Origin: Akkermansiaceae bacterium
Lineage (GTDB): Bacteria; Verrucomicrobiota; Verrucomicrobiia; Verrucomicrobiales; Akkermansiaceae
Assembly (NCBI GenBank): GCA_026421245.1
Contig: JAPKDJ010000035.1
Coordinates: 1-39,555, forward strand
Length of the DNA: 39,555 bases
Direction: 5' to 3'
Shown: positions 24,693-32,317 of the stretch, one piece after another
Position numbering within the stretch: the first letter of the stretch is position 1
How the letters are laid out: every line of letters starts with the position of its first letter
Made by a program: the position numbers and the translations under genes
Notes under the pieces: generated by a model
What the model was told of the DNA's origin: nothing
Databases searched by the model: none
Seen by the model: only the letters and a program-made list of their open reading frames with translations

Positions 24693-25133
24693 TTAGACGT
24701 CGATGACGTTTTCATCATCAAGCGGGGACTTCGGTTTCTGTTCCTGAGGAGGGACGCCCGGGGTGACAACATGGAATTTTCCTTTCAAGCGCTCCCCCAG
24801 GTAGCCGGCGAGAACAGAGCGCACCGGTGGAACGAGGAGGAGGAAGCCGAAGGCATCGGTCAAGAACCCGGGAGTGATAAGGACGGCACCGGCGAGGAGG
24901 ATCATGATGCCATCGAGGGCCTCGCGGGCGGGGATGCGGCCCTGTTCGGTGGCCTGCTGAAATTTCTCCATGGCTTTGCGGCCTTGTGATTTGGTCAATG
25001 CGGCACCGAGGATGGCGGTAAGAATGATGATGACGATCGTCCGCGGGAAGCCCAGGGCGGCACCGAGGGTCATGAAGAGACCGAGCTCGGCGATGGGGAC
25101 GAGAATGAAGAGGATGAGAAGTTTTCCGAACAC
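24693..25133 (-). CDS. fxsA: FxsA family membrane protein
   Basis: A 146-aa inner-membrane protein matching FxsA: LLILFILVPIAELGLFMTLG, LTAILGAALTKSQGRKAM, and GIMILLAGAVLITPGFLTDA followed by FGFLLLVPPVR. About four hydrophobic segments and a charged cytoplasmic tail (EQKPKSPLDDENVIDV). In E. coli FxsA (suppressor of F exclusion of phage T7) reduces exclusion of T7 in F-plasmid strains; its normal role is not known. The start is a GTG at 25133. It diverges from the LOG relic at 25250. Confidence 0.93.
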   Translation of the reverse strand: MFGKLLILFILVPIAELGLFMTLGAALGFPRTIVIIILTAILGAALTKSQGRKAMEKFQQATEQGRIPAREALDGIMILLAGAVLITPGFLTDAFGFLLLVPPVRSVLAGYLGERLKGKFHVVTPGVPPQEQKPKSPLDDENVIDV

Positions 25134-25249
25134 AGACTTGGTCGCAAGTTAGGGAGGGAGTGGGACTTAGCCACTACAAAGGAGGAGGAAAAAGAGAACG
25201 GAGCGCTTCCGGGACTCGCGTGGCTCGAACATTGCGCGACAAGACCGGC

Positions 25250-25670
25250 ATGTCGACCATCGCAGTTTATTGTGGTTCCGCTTCCGGGGCGCGTCCCGGG
25301 TATTTCGATGCGGCCAATCTGATGGGACGTCGAATTGCTGAATCAGGCCACACCTTGGTCTACGGAGGAGGGGATGTCGGTCTCATGGGAGCGGTTGCCA
25401 ATGCAGCGCTCGCAGCCGGAGGCGAAGTTGTCGGGGTGATCACACCGTATCTAGGTCTTTGTCTGGACTCAACTCGGTTTGCAGCAGAAACCGTGCGGGT
25501 TTCTTAATGTGGCAGGGTTTTACTCGAAGTTGATCGAGTTTCTCGAAAGTATGATTAATGAGAGTTTTATGAAGAAGGAGCACCTGGAGGCTCTTTTGGT
25601 TTCGGAGGACGTCGATGATCTTTTGAAACTCCTGACGTCGGCCGGGCCTTCCTATCACGCCAAGTGGTAG
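25250..25670 (+). pseudogene. LOG family nucleotide phosphoribohydrolase, internally deleted and frameshifted
   Basis: From ATG 25250 the frame reads STIAVYCGSASGARPGYFDA and TLVYGGGDVGLMGAVANAAL to GEVVGVIT, a perfect LOG (TIGR00730-type) N-terminal Rossmann half. At about 25450 it jumps, in the +1 frame, to FVWTQLGLQQKPCGFLNVAG and FYSKLIEFLESM...ALLVSEDVDDLLKLL, the family's C-terminal third, ending TAG 25670. Some 55-60 residues are gone, including the R...PGGxGTxxE catalytic motif. LOG enzymes release free base from nucleoside monophosphates (cytokinin activation in plants). The untouched first frame ends at a TAA about 25506. The gene cannot be functional. Confidence 0.8.
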
Positions 25671-25681
25671 GATTGAGGAGG

Positions 25682-26188
25682 CTATTCTTTTGCGGGGGAG
25701 ACCGGTTTCTGGGGTTCCACGACCTTGTATGGGGTGGTGTGAATGGCGGTCTTGATTTTGGTTTCGTCGGTCTTGAGAGGATCGAAAATCACAGTGGCGG
25801 TGCCTTTTAAATACGAGATCGACTCGACAAAGGTGATTCCGGGGGTTTGACCGAGAACGTGGGTGAGATGATTGCTGCAACTTTGGCAGACGAGGCCCTT
25901 GATTTGCAAGGTTGTTCGATGCCCGGTGATTTTGACTCCGGCAGTTGACAGCTTTTGCTTTAATTCGGCCTCTTTGATTTTGGCGTCGTCGAAACGGAGG
26001 GTGATCAGGCCGGCTTTGGGGGAAATTTTCTCCAAATGGACATTCTCGAAGTTCGCAAGGGTTTCGGTGACTTTTTGAGAGGTTTGGGCGACATCCAGTC
26101 CCTTGACGACGAGTTCCACTCTGGTCTCAGCTCCTGTGACGAGGGTAATCAGGGAGACGAGGAGGATGGGAATGAGAGCGCAATTCAT
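25682..26188 (-). CDS. Exported heavy-metal-associated (HMA) domain protein
   Basis: A 168-aa protein with a signal peptide (MNCALIPILLVSLITLVTGA) and two ferredoxin-like halves. The first (VELVVKGLDVAQTSQKVTET) has lost the metal-binding cysteines; the second has a GLVCQSCSNHLTHVL motif, the CxxC of MerP/CopZ-type domains, and the strand TATVIFDPLKTDE. It probably binds Cu, Hg or a similar soft metal in the periplasm. The track's longer frame to 26308 would add a non-secretory tail, so ATG 26188 is chosen. It converges with the LOG relic and diverges from the PEP-CTERM gene. Confidence 0.85.
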   Translation of the reverse strand: MNCALIPILLVSLITLVTGAETRVELVVKGLDVAQTSQKVTETLANFENVHLEKISPKAGLITLRFDDAKIKEAELKQKLSTAGVKITGHRTTLQIKGLVCQSCSNHLTHVLGQTPGITFVESISYLKGTATVIFDPLKTDETKIKTAIHTTPYKVVEPQKPVSPAKE

Positions 26189-26284
26189 CGGATACTTAAG
26201 GAAACGTATCAGAACGGGGGATATTTCTCGAATTTTGTGGGGAGTGGCTTGACGCGTGGCATCACGTTGCCTGTCGAGAATGTG

Positions 26285-27003
26285 ATGCAAACGTCGAAAT
26301 CGCTTCAAATCCTTGTCCCGCTCGCTTTCGTATCTCTTGCTCCTGCTGCTGTGATTAATCTCACTGCGGGGGTAGCCCGGACTGATGATCCTGTCACTGG
26401 GGTCAACGATTGGACTCTCGGTGCGGGTTATTTGGTTTCGGGCTCAAATGGAGTCATTTTCGAAGCCGGTGGGGATGGCTTGGGTGTCGCTTTGGTAGTC
26501 GTTGGGAACAACCTCACGGTCTATCAAGATCGGGATTCCTACACTGTGTCCAGTCCCCTCAATGACACTCGCTTTTCATTAGATATTTCAACTTTCGCTG
26601 GTTCGGTGATTTCGATTCGCCTCGATGCCGATCTTGCCACTGCCGCGGACACGGTGACCCTCACTGCAACCGATGGCACTACAACTTTGACTGATTTAAG
26701 AATCTTGCCCAACGATCTCGAATCCATTGCAGGTGGGAATGATACCGGATTTGGACTGACTGCCGCTGACCTTGCTGGTCGCGACGAGTCGGTTGACATG
26801 GCCCAGTTTAACAATGCCTCGTTCAAGCCGGGTGGAGCCGATATTCTTGGATCAGATTCGTTGGCCGGAAACCTTTACGTGAGTGAGGCTGCTCCAGCTG
26901 CGATTCCCGTGCCGGGAAGTTGGGGACTTGTTCCCGAGCCCAGCTCGGCAATCTTATGATTGCCTTGGCGGGTGTCATTGGTGGTTTGCGTCGTCGTCGC
27001 TAG
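26285..27003 (+). pseudogene. PEP-CTERM secreted protein with a frameshift inside the sorting signal
   Basis: A signal peptide (SLQILVPLAFVSLAPAAVI) leads into a beta-rich, low-Cys domain of about 200 residues typical of exosortase substrates. The C-terminus reads VPEPSSAIL and then a TGA (26957-26959). The remaining part of the sorting signal, LMIALAGVIGGLRRRR and TAG (27001-27003), follows one frame away. The shift looks like the loss of one base in the CTT run near 26951. In a working PEP-CTERM protein the motif, the hydrophobic helix and the Arg cluster are continuous and are cut by exosortase. As it stands the protein would be secreted without its anchor. A sequencing error or phase variation are alternatives. 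Confidence 0.75.
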
Positions 27004-27038
27004 GCGATGAAAAGGCGACATTTTGTTGGAGCCTCGCT

Positions 27039-27395
27039 TTAGCTGAGGAAATCGACGATTCGAGATTTTGGTCGGCCAATCATGGCTTTGGTCCCTTTCA
27101 CCAAGACAGGGCGCTGGAGGAGTTGTTTGTGTTTCACGAGGATATCGACAACGGCTTTTGAGTTGTCGACGTAGTCATCGGGGTTGAGTTCCAGCTTCTT
27201 GAATTTGGAGTCCTTACGGACAAGATCTTCGACCGGATCTTCGAGTCCTTCGACGATCTTGGTGAGAGTTGCGGCATCGGGTGGAGTCTGAATGTAGAGG
27301 ATGACTTCGTGATCAACGCCAAGTTCCTCGGCGACCGCCAAGGCATTTTGAGAAGATCCTCAATGGTTGAAGTGGTAAATGGTGACTTTTGCCAT
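27039..27395 (-). CDS. arsC: ArsC-type reductase with in-frame TGA at the catalytic Cys codon (predicted selenoprotein)
   Basis: Starting at ATG 27395 and reading through one TGA (27362-27360, codon 12), the protein is 118 aa: MAKVTIYHFNH-X-GSSQNALAV... E. coli ArsC has TIYHNPACGTSRNTL here, so the TGA is exactly the catalytic Cys12. Other ArsC features align: IQTPPD, Arg60 in LVRKD, Arg95 in LQRPVLV and Arg108 in IGRPKS, matching the three anion-binding arginines of ArsC. A conventional caller would only report a start at 27341 and lose the active site. A strong hairpin follows the TGA. I infer selenocysteine at 12; the likely reaction is arsenate reduction or a related thiol-dependent reductase step in the cytoplasm. 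It sits alone, divergent from the DUF3472 gene. Confidence 0.8.
27326..27362 (-). promoter_or_regulatory. Predicted bacterial SECIS element in the ArsC-type gene
   Basis: On the minus strand, 19 bases after the start of UGA, CCTTGGC pairs with GCCGAGG (7 pairs, one G-U) around the tetraloop GGTC (27336-27333). The loop begins with two G residues, the first 26 bases after the U of UGA. This matches the bacterial SECIS consensus and nearly the same spacing as in the peroxiredoxin gene. Confidence 0.65.
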
Positions 27396-27480
27396 GGGGA
27401 AGAATTAGCATCGGGGGCCGGTGCGTCAAGCGGGAGGGTTTTTGTAGGAGACTTCTTTCGGTTCGCGTATGATGCACCTC

Positions 27481-29214
27481 ATGAGGTCAATTTTACTGGG
27501 ATGGTTTTCAGTCTGCCTTCCTTTGGTTGGAGAAAAACCCTCCGATCATATCCCGTTGTCATCACAAATCGGGGGAGAGGAAGAAGGAGTTTTCCACCAA
27601 GCTCAGGGAGCGAAGGATGGGGTGCTGGTTTTGAATGCGACCAACGGGTTCTTTGATAAGGGGAAGATCAGGGCGATAGGGCAGCAAACGGGACAGGAGC
27701 ATGATAAGAACTTCATTAAAGCCTCATTCGATGACCTCCAATTCCTCCCGGGAAAGAACGATGCCACTGCGCGTTGGTATCTTTGGGCGGAGGAAGCGGG
27801 GGAGGTGAAGGTCTCGGTTCGGTGGGGTGAGGGCTTCAAAAGTCTGGTGGACGGAGACACGTGGATTCTGTCGGGTAAAGACGGCAAGGTTTTCCATGAA
27901 TTTGATGGCAGAGGACAACCACGGGAAATCACACTACCGGTGAGGGTCGGAAAGCAAACGATCGAGCTTCGGCGTGATGGGGTTCACAAGACTACGACTT
28001 CAGTAAAGTCGCTGACCCTTTCCGGCGATCATGCCGAACACCTCAAGCTTCTTCGCGCTCGTTGGCGACCGGCAGCGATTCATACCCGCTATGGGGCAAC
28101 AGGTTGTGAGGAACCGGTGATGTGGGTTTTTGAAAGCCGGAGTGCTTGCGAGGTATCGAGCTATAGTCCGATGACCACGGGGTTTGGATACTTTGGAGCG
28201 ACTTTTGGAGCCGGTCGACGGGCAGCGGGTGAGGTGAATTTTTCAATGTGGGCGGTTTCGCAGAAGGCGGGGAAAGACAATTTGCCACCGTTGGCCGACA
28301 TGCCCCACCTCCTTGCGACGGGAAATCCCGAGGCTGAGTTTAGCGGGTTTGGCCATGAGGGAGCAGGGGTAAAGATTCGTAATTGGACTCCCTATGCGCA
28401 CCAGCCCGGGTCAGTGATCCAGGCGTTGCGGGTCGAGAACAATGGCATCTATCACACTTATTACGGCTACCTTTTCGATGAGAGAGAGAAGCGGTGGGTG
28501 CTTTACGCGATGGGAAACAAGATCCCGAAAAAAAACGCTCCAGCGAAGGTGCGTGGGACGTCGTTTTGTGAAGTGCCGGGGCCTCCGCAGGTTGAACGGA
28601 CGGGTGATCTTGAAAGAGTCTTAGAGCGACGGGGATGGCTTTTCGATGGCGAGGGGAAAATGTTTCCAGTGGATCAGATGGCGACGAAGGCCCGCTATCA
28701 AAATCACGGAATTTCGATGAGTGATGACCATTGGTTTCAAATGAAAACAGGTGGTCTTGATTTTCGGGAAGTACCGGGAAAGGTGACCTCGGATTTCAAG
28801 CATCCGCTACCAGAATATTTGAAGCCTGAGACCTTCAAGCAGCTCTACGAATTACCTGCGAACATCGGAAAGAGTGAGGTGAGACAAGTGACCGGGAATT
28901 CGGCAACGATCACCTATCGGGTGAAGAAGGCCGGAACCAGGGCCACCGGAGTCCTTTGGTTTGGTGCCGTCGATGCCATCACCTTTGTGCCTCGAAAGCT
29001 TCATGGCACGGAACGGGGCCGTATGAGTGAAGATCTTTTTTCGAAGGACCGGGTGTGGTCGTTTCAAACTCCGGAAAAAGAGATGAAGAGTGGAAAGAAT
29101 CCGTTTTCACTTGGTGGCTTAAAACCGGGAACAAAGTACTTTTACCGACTCTTTGTGAAGAACGAGAGAGGGAAATGTTGGGCGTCCGAATCGGGTTCGT
29201 TCACTACGAATTGA
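27481..29214 (+). CDS. Secreted DUF3472 protein with fibronectin III-like end
   Basis: A 577-aa protein with a signal peptide (MRSILLGWFSVCLPLVG). An N-terminal beta-sandwich (about 60-190; WYLWAEEAGEVKVSVRWGEG, a DUF5077-like carbohydrate-binding pattern) is followed by the DUF3472 domain (about 200-440; FGYFGATFG, NGIYHTYYGYLFDEREKRW). The C-terminal 100 residues (SATITYRVKKAGTRATGVLW ... GLKPGTKYFYRLFVKNERG) have the pattern of a fibronectin type III-like domain. DUF3472 proteins are secreted proteins of carbohydrate-degrading bacteria without a proven function. Start ATG 27481 is preferred to upstream Met codons since it begins the signal peptide. It ends 10 bases before galM, convergently. 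Confidence 0.85.
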   Translation: MRSILLGWFSVCLPLVGEKPSDHIPLSSQIGGEEEGVFHQAQGAKDGVLVLNATNGFFDKGKIRAIGQQTGQEHDKNFIKASFDDLQFLPGKNDATARWYLWAEEAGEVKVSVRWGEGFKSLVDGDTWILSGKDGKVFHEFDGRGQPREITLPVRVGKQTIELRRDGVHKTTTSVKSLTLSGDHAEHLKLLRARWRPAAIHTRYGATGCEEPVMWVFESRSACEVSSYSPMTTGFGYFGATFGAGRRAAGEVNFSMWAVSQKAGKDNLPPLADMPHLLATGNPEAEFSGFGHEGAGVKIRNWTPYAHQPGSVIQALRVENNGIYHTYYGYLFDEREKRWVLYAMGNKIPKKNAPAKVRGTSFCEVPGPPQVERTGDLERVLERRGWLFDGEGKMFPVDQMATKARYQNHGISMSDDHWFQMKTGGLDFREVPGKVTSDFKHPLPEYLKPETFKQLYELPANIGKSEVRQVTGNSATITYRVKKAGTRATGVLWFGAVDAITFVPRKLHGTERGRMSEDLFSKDRVWSFQTPEKEMKSGKNPFSLGGLKPGTKYFYRLFVKNERGKCWASESGSFTTN

Positions 29215-29224
29215 AGGGGCCTGG

Positions 29225-30259
29225 CTATCGGGTTGAGAAGCGGAAGAGGCAGGTGTGCTTATAGGTTTCGCCGGGCTTGAGGATACAGTCAGGAAACTGA
29301 GGCTGGTTGGGCGAGTCTGGGAATTTTTGAGTTTCAAGACAGAGTGCAGTTCGCTTGTCCGGGAGGAAATTGCCCGCATAGAACTGCAGGCCAGGTTGAT
29401 CCGTGACGATCTGCATGACCCGGCCGCTGACAGGGTCGTGAAGGATGGCGGCAGTGCGGAGCTCCTTGCCGTGGTCGTCGCGAATCACCCAGCAGTGATC
29501 GTAGCCTCCCGCGATTTTGAGAGGTTCGAAATCCTGTTCGATCCGCTCCCCGATTGTGGCGGCGCGGGTGAAATCCATGGGAGTGTTTGTGACCGGGGCT
29601 TCTTCCCCGGCGGGGATGAGCCCCGGGTTGGTGGGAAGGAAGGCGTCGGCCATGAGCTGTAACTCGTGGCCGAGGATGTCTCGCTTCGGGTTTCCGGTGA
29701 GATTCCAGTAGGTATGATTGATGATGTTGATTGGAGTGGGGGCGTCGGTGGTGGCTTCCACCCTGAATTCCATCTCGTTTGATTTTGTGAGCCAGTAGGT
29801 CACTTTTACGGTAAGGTTTCCCGGATAGCCTTCCTCTCCATCGTCGGAGTAATAGGTGAAGCAGACACCGGTGGCATCTGGGCGGATCACGGGTTGACCG
29901 TTCCAGACCTTCTGATCGAAGCCTTCGATTCCACCGTGGAGGTGGGACGGGAATCCGTGGGGTTCGTTATTGTTGGCCAGCTGGTAATCAGTTTCGTTCA
30001 GAGTGAATTTCCCTTCGGCGATGCGATTGCCATATCGGCCTACGGTGGCACCAAAGTAGCACGGGTTTTGCAGCCATGATTGGAAGTCGGAAAATCCTAA
30101 GGTGATGTTCTCGATCCTACCGTCGCGATCCGGGACGCGAAGCGAGGTGACGGTGGCGCCATACTCGGAAAGTTTCAGCTCAAGGCCCTGATTATTTCGT
30201 ATCGTAAAAAGGCGGACATGCCGCCCATCGGGCGTTGTTCCAAAAGGAGTCGTTTCCAA
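29225..30259 (-). CDS. galM: Aldose 1-epimerase (galactose mutarotase)
   Basis: About 345 aa, no signal peptide. The enzyme interconverts alpha and beta anomers of galactose or glucose, supplying alpha-galactose for galactokinase. Active-site features are visible: GATVGRYGNRIAEG, NEPHGFPSHLHGG with the conserved His, the catalytic-acid His in INHTYWNLTG, and the catalytic-base Glu in LCLETQKFPDSPN. No ATG lies near the N-terminus. TTG 30259 (METTPFGTTPDG) gives the normal family start and avoids overlap; TTG 30280 and 30295 would overlap the OmpA gene's stop. It follows the OmpA-like gene on the same strand. It complements galK and the symporter at 16-19 kb. Confidence 0.93.
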   Translation of the reverse strand: METTPFGTTPDGRHVRLFTIRNNQGLELKLSEYGATVTSLRVPDRDGRIENITLGFSDFQSWLQNPCYFGATVGRYGNRIAEGKFTLNETDYQLANNNEPHGFPSHLHGGIEGFDQKVWNGQPVIRPDATGVCFTYYSDDGEEGYPGNLTVKVTYWLTKSNEMEFRVEATTDAPTPINIINHTYWNLTGNPKRDILGHELQLMADAFLPTNPGLIPAGEEAPVTNTPMDFTRAATIGERIEQDFEPLKIAGGYDHCWVIRDDHGKELRTAAILHDPVSGRVMQIVTDQPGLQFYAGNFLPDKRTALCLETQKFPDSPNQPQFPDCILKPGETYKHTCLFRFSTR

Positions 30260-30272
30260 GGGAGGGGGTGTT

Positions 30273-32216
30273 CTAGTCAAGGATTTCGACGACAACGCGC
30301 CGGTTTTGGCGGCGGTTGTTTTCGCTTGTGTTAGGGGCGGCAGGCTCGGCCTGACCGACTCCGCGGAACTTTAAGCGCTCTTCTTTGATTCCTTTTTCAA
30401 GGAGGAAGTCGCTGAGAGCATTGGCCCGCTGCTGGCTGAGACGAAGGTTACCATCGGAACTTCCGAGGTCACACGTGTGTCCCACGATTTCGAACCGGGC
30501 GTCGGGGAAGAACTTAAGGGCTTCCTGGACCTGGGCTAGAACACGGGTTTGTTGGCTGGTGACATCGGCTGCGCCTTTGGCATATCGGACTGGGTCGATT
30601 TGGGCGCTTTGGCGCTTCAAGGCAATGAGTTGTTTCGTTGCCACCTCGGCACTGAGCTGAAGGTGTCCCAAATCACTGCGGGTTTTCTTAAGATCTTTTT
30701 CGCGTTTTGCGAGGTCGGCGGCGAGCTTGTCCTTTTCCTCTTGGAGTTTGGCAACACTTGCCGACATATCCGGCTTCCCGGACATTTCTACGCGAAGCTT
30801 CTTCAGCTCGGCATCACGTTTTTTGATTTCCGTGGAGAGGGTGGCCTTTTCTTTCTCGAGAGCCATGACCGAAGCATTGAGCGTGTCGTAGATCTTTTGC
30901 AGGCGGTCGGTTTCATCCTGTGCTTTTTTGAGTGCAGTTTGGTTTTGGGTGATGCTTTTTTGCATTGCTCCAACGTCAGCCCTGCTGCTGGCGAGGGTCT
31001 GCTTATGGAGTTCCTGTTGTTTGAGGAGCGCCGCATTTTGCTTTTTCAGGTCTACCGCAGAAGCAGAGAGTTTTTTACTTTCAGTGAGTTGAGTTTCGGT
31101 TTTCTTGAGAGAGTTCTGAGCTCTTGCGAGGTCTGTCTTTGCCGTTGCGATTGCTGTCATTAGCCTTTCACGGTCGTCAACGAGAGCCGTGTTTTCGGCC
31201 CCAAGTTTTGTGACCGAGGCCATGGCCTCTTTGTTCTTGGCAAACGCGGCTTGCATTGCCGCGATGCTCTCTTGAGCGCTTTCAATCTCCTTCTGAAGCT
31301 GGGCCTGTTTCTCGGTCAGGGCCGTGTTCTTTTTCTTGAGACTGTCAGCGTTGGCATTGCTGGTGTTGAGCTTTTTCTGAAGTTCATCCCGCGCTTTAAT
31401 AAGGATGGGGACGTCGAGAGAACGCTTCATCTCTGCGGCGAGGTCCTTCTCGCGGGTGGAGAGGAGGGCGGTAAGACGATCCTGCTCTTTTTTGAGATCG
31501 GCAGCGGCGGCCATGGCTCCTTTGTGATGATCCTGCTCGACGCGGAGCTCCCGGAGTTCGATTTCCTGTTTGTTGAGCTGGAGTTTCAGGGTGTTGGTCT
31601 CCTTTGCCAGCTGTCCGATGCGAGTGTTGGCTGTTGCGTGACTTTTCTCGGCCTTTTCGGCACGGGACATCGCCTTTGTGAGTCGCCCCAAGAGGGCGTC
31701 GCGTTCACCACGGATGGCCTGAAGTTGCCCCATCGTTTCTTCGCGGTTGGCGGTTTCCGTTTTAAGCGAATATTCGAGATCCTTGTTTTTCTTCTCGAGC
31801 TGTTTGACCCGGATAAGCTGGGCCTTGGCAACAAGCAGTTCCTGGCGCTCCCGGTGAAGCTCGTTGCGGAGGTTGACGAGATCTAGCTCAAGGAGGGCCT
31901 GGGCATTGGCATCGTTCGAAAATTCTGGCTGTGCTTTGAGCTTGGCGTTCGCCGCCTCAAGCTGCTTTTGAAGTTCCTTTACCTTGCCGGATTGGTCCGG
32001 AACGGCCGGCCGGTTGAGAAGTTTGGCGTATTCTTCCTGAAGTTTGGTGTAACCTTGGAGCGTTTTGCCGAAGTCGGCCTCAAGGTTGAGGGCAAGATCG
32101 ATGAGGCGTTCTCGGTCTTTCTGAATCTTCGCGAGCTCCTCCGCACTTTCATCGGCGGAGAGGGGGGAGAGCATAGGCAGCGCGCAAGCAGCCCAAAGCG
32201 TGAAAGTCTTCTTCAT
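30273..32216 (-). CDS. Long coiled-coil protein with C-terminal OmpA domain
   Basis: A 647-aa protein. After a signal peptide (MKKTFTLWAACALPMLSPLSA) about 480 residues are almost continuous coiled coil (rich in Lys, Glu, Gln, Leu; repeats such as ELQKQLEAANAKL and RAEKAEKSH). The C-terminal 110 residues are an OmpA/MotB peptidoglycan-binding domain: FEIVGHTCDLGSSDGNLRLS and QQRANALSDFLLEKGI, with the Asp and Arg that hold the diaminopimelate side chain, ending NRRVVVEILD. It is probably a periplasmic rod tying the wall to another structure. Stop TAG. A similar plan occurs in cell-envelope spacer proteins. Function beyond wall binding is unknown. Confidence 0.88.
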   Translation of the reverse strand: MKKTFTLWAACALPMLSPLSADESAEELAKIQKDRERLIDLALNLEADFGKTLQGYTKLQEEYAKLLNRPAVPDQSGKVKELQKQLEAANAKLKAQPEFSNDANAQALLELDLVNLRNELHRERQELLVAKAQLIRVKQLEKKNKDLEYSLKTETANREETMGQLQAIRGERDALLGRLTKAMSRAEKAEKSHATANTRIGQLAKETNTLKLQLNKQEIELRELRVEQDHHKGAMAAAADLKKEQDRLTALLSTREKDLAAEMKRSLDVPILIKARDELQKKLNTSNANADSLKKKNTALTEKQAQLQKEIESAQESIAAMQAAFAKNKEAMASVTKLGAENTALVDDRERLMTAIATAKTDLARAQNSLKKTETQLTESKKLSASAVDLKKQNAALLKQQELHKQTLASSRADVGAMQKSITQNQTALKKAQDETDRLQKIYDTLNASVMALEKEKATLSTEIKKRDAELKKLRVEMSGKPDMSASVAKLQEEKDKLAADLAKREKDLKKTRSDLGHLQLSAEVATKQLIALKRQSAQIDPVRYAKGAADVTSQQTRVLAQVQEALKFFPDARFEIVGHTCDLGSSDGNLRLSQQRANALSDFLLEKGIKEERLKFRGVGQAEPAAPNTSENNRRQNRRVVVEILD

Positions 32217-32283
32217 GAGTCGTGAATAAAAAAGCTCCTAAAATACAGCGCCTGAGACAAGAGTATTTGAGCTAGCCCGTAGT

Positions 32284-32312
32284 TTGCTAGGAAGCGCAGG
32301 AACCATTATATT
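32284..32312 (+). promoter_or_regulatory. Sigma-70-like promoter for the sulfatase, possibly leaderless
   Basis: TTGCTA (32284-32289), a 17-base spacer, TATATT (32307-32312). The predicted transcript start falls at about the ATG at 32318, so the mRNA would be leaderless or almost so. This fits the lack of any ribosome site ahead of the gene. A chance match is possible. Confidence 0.35.
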
Positions 32313-32317
32313 TAAAT

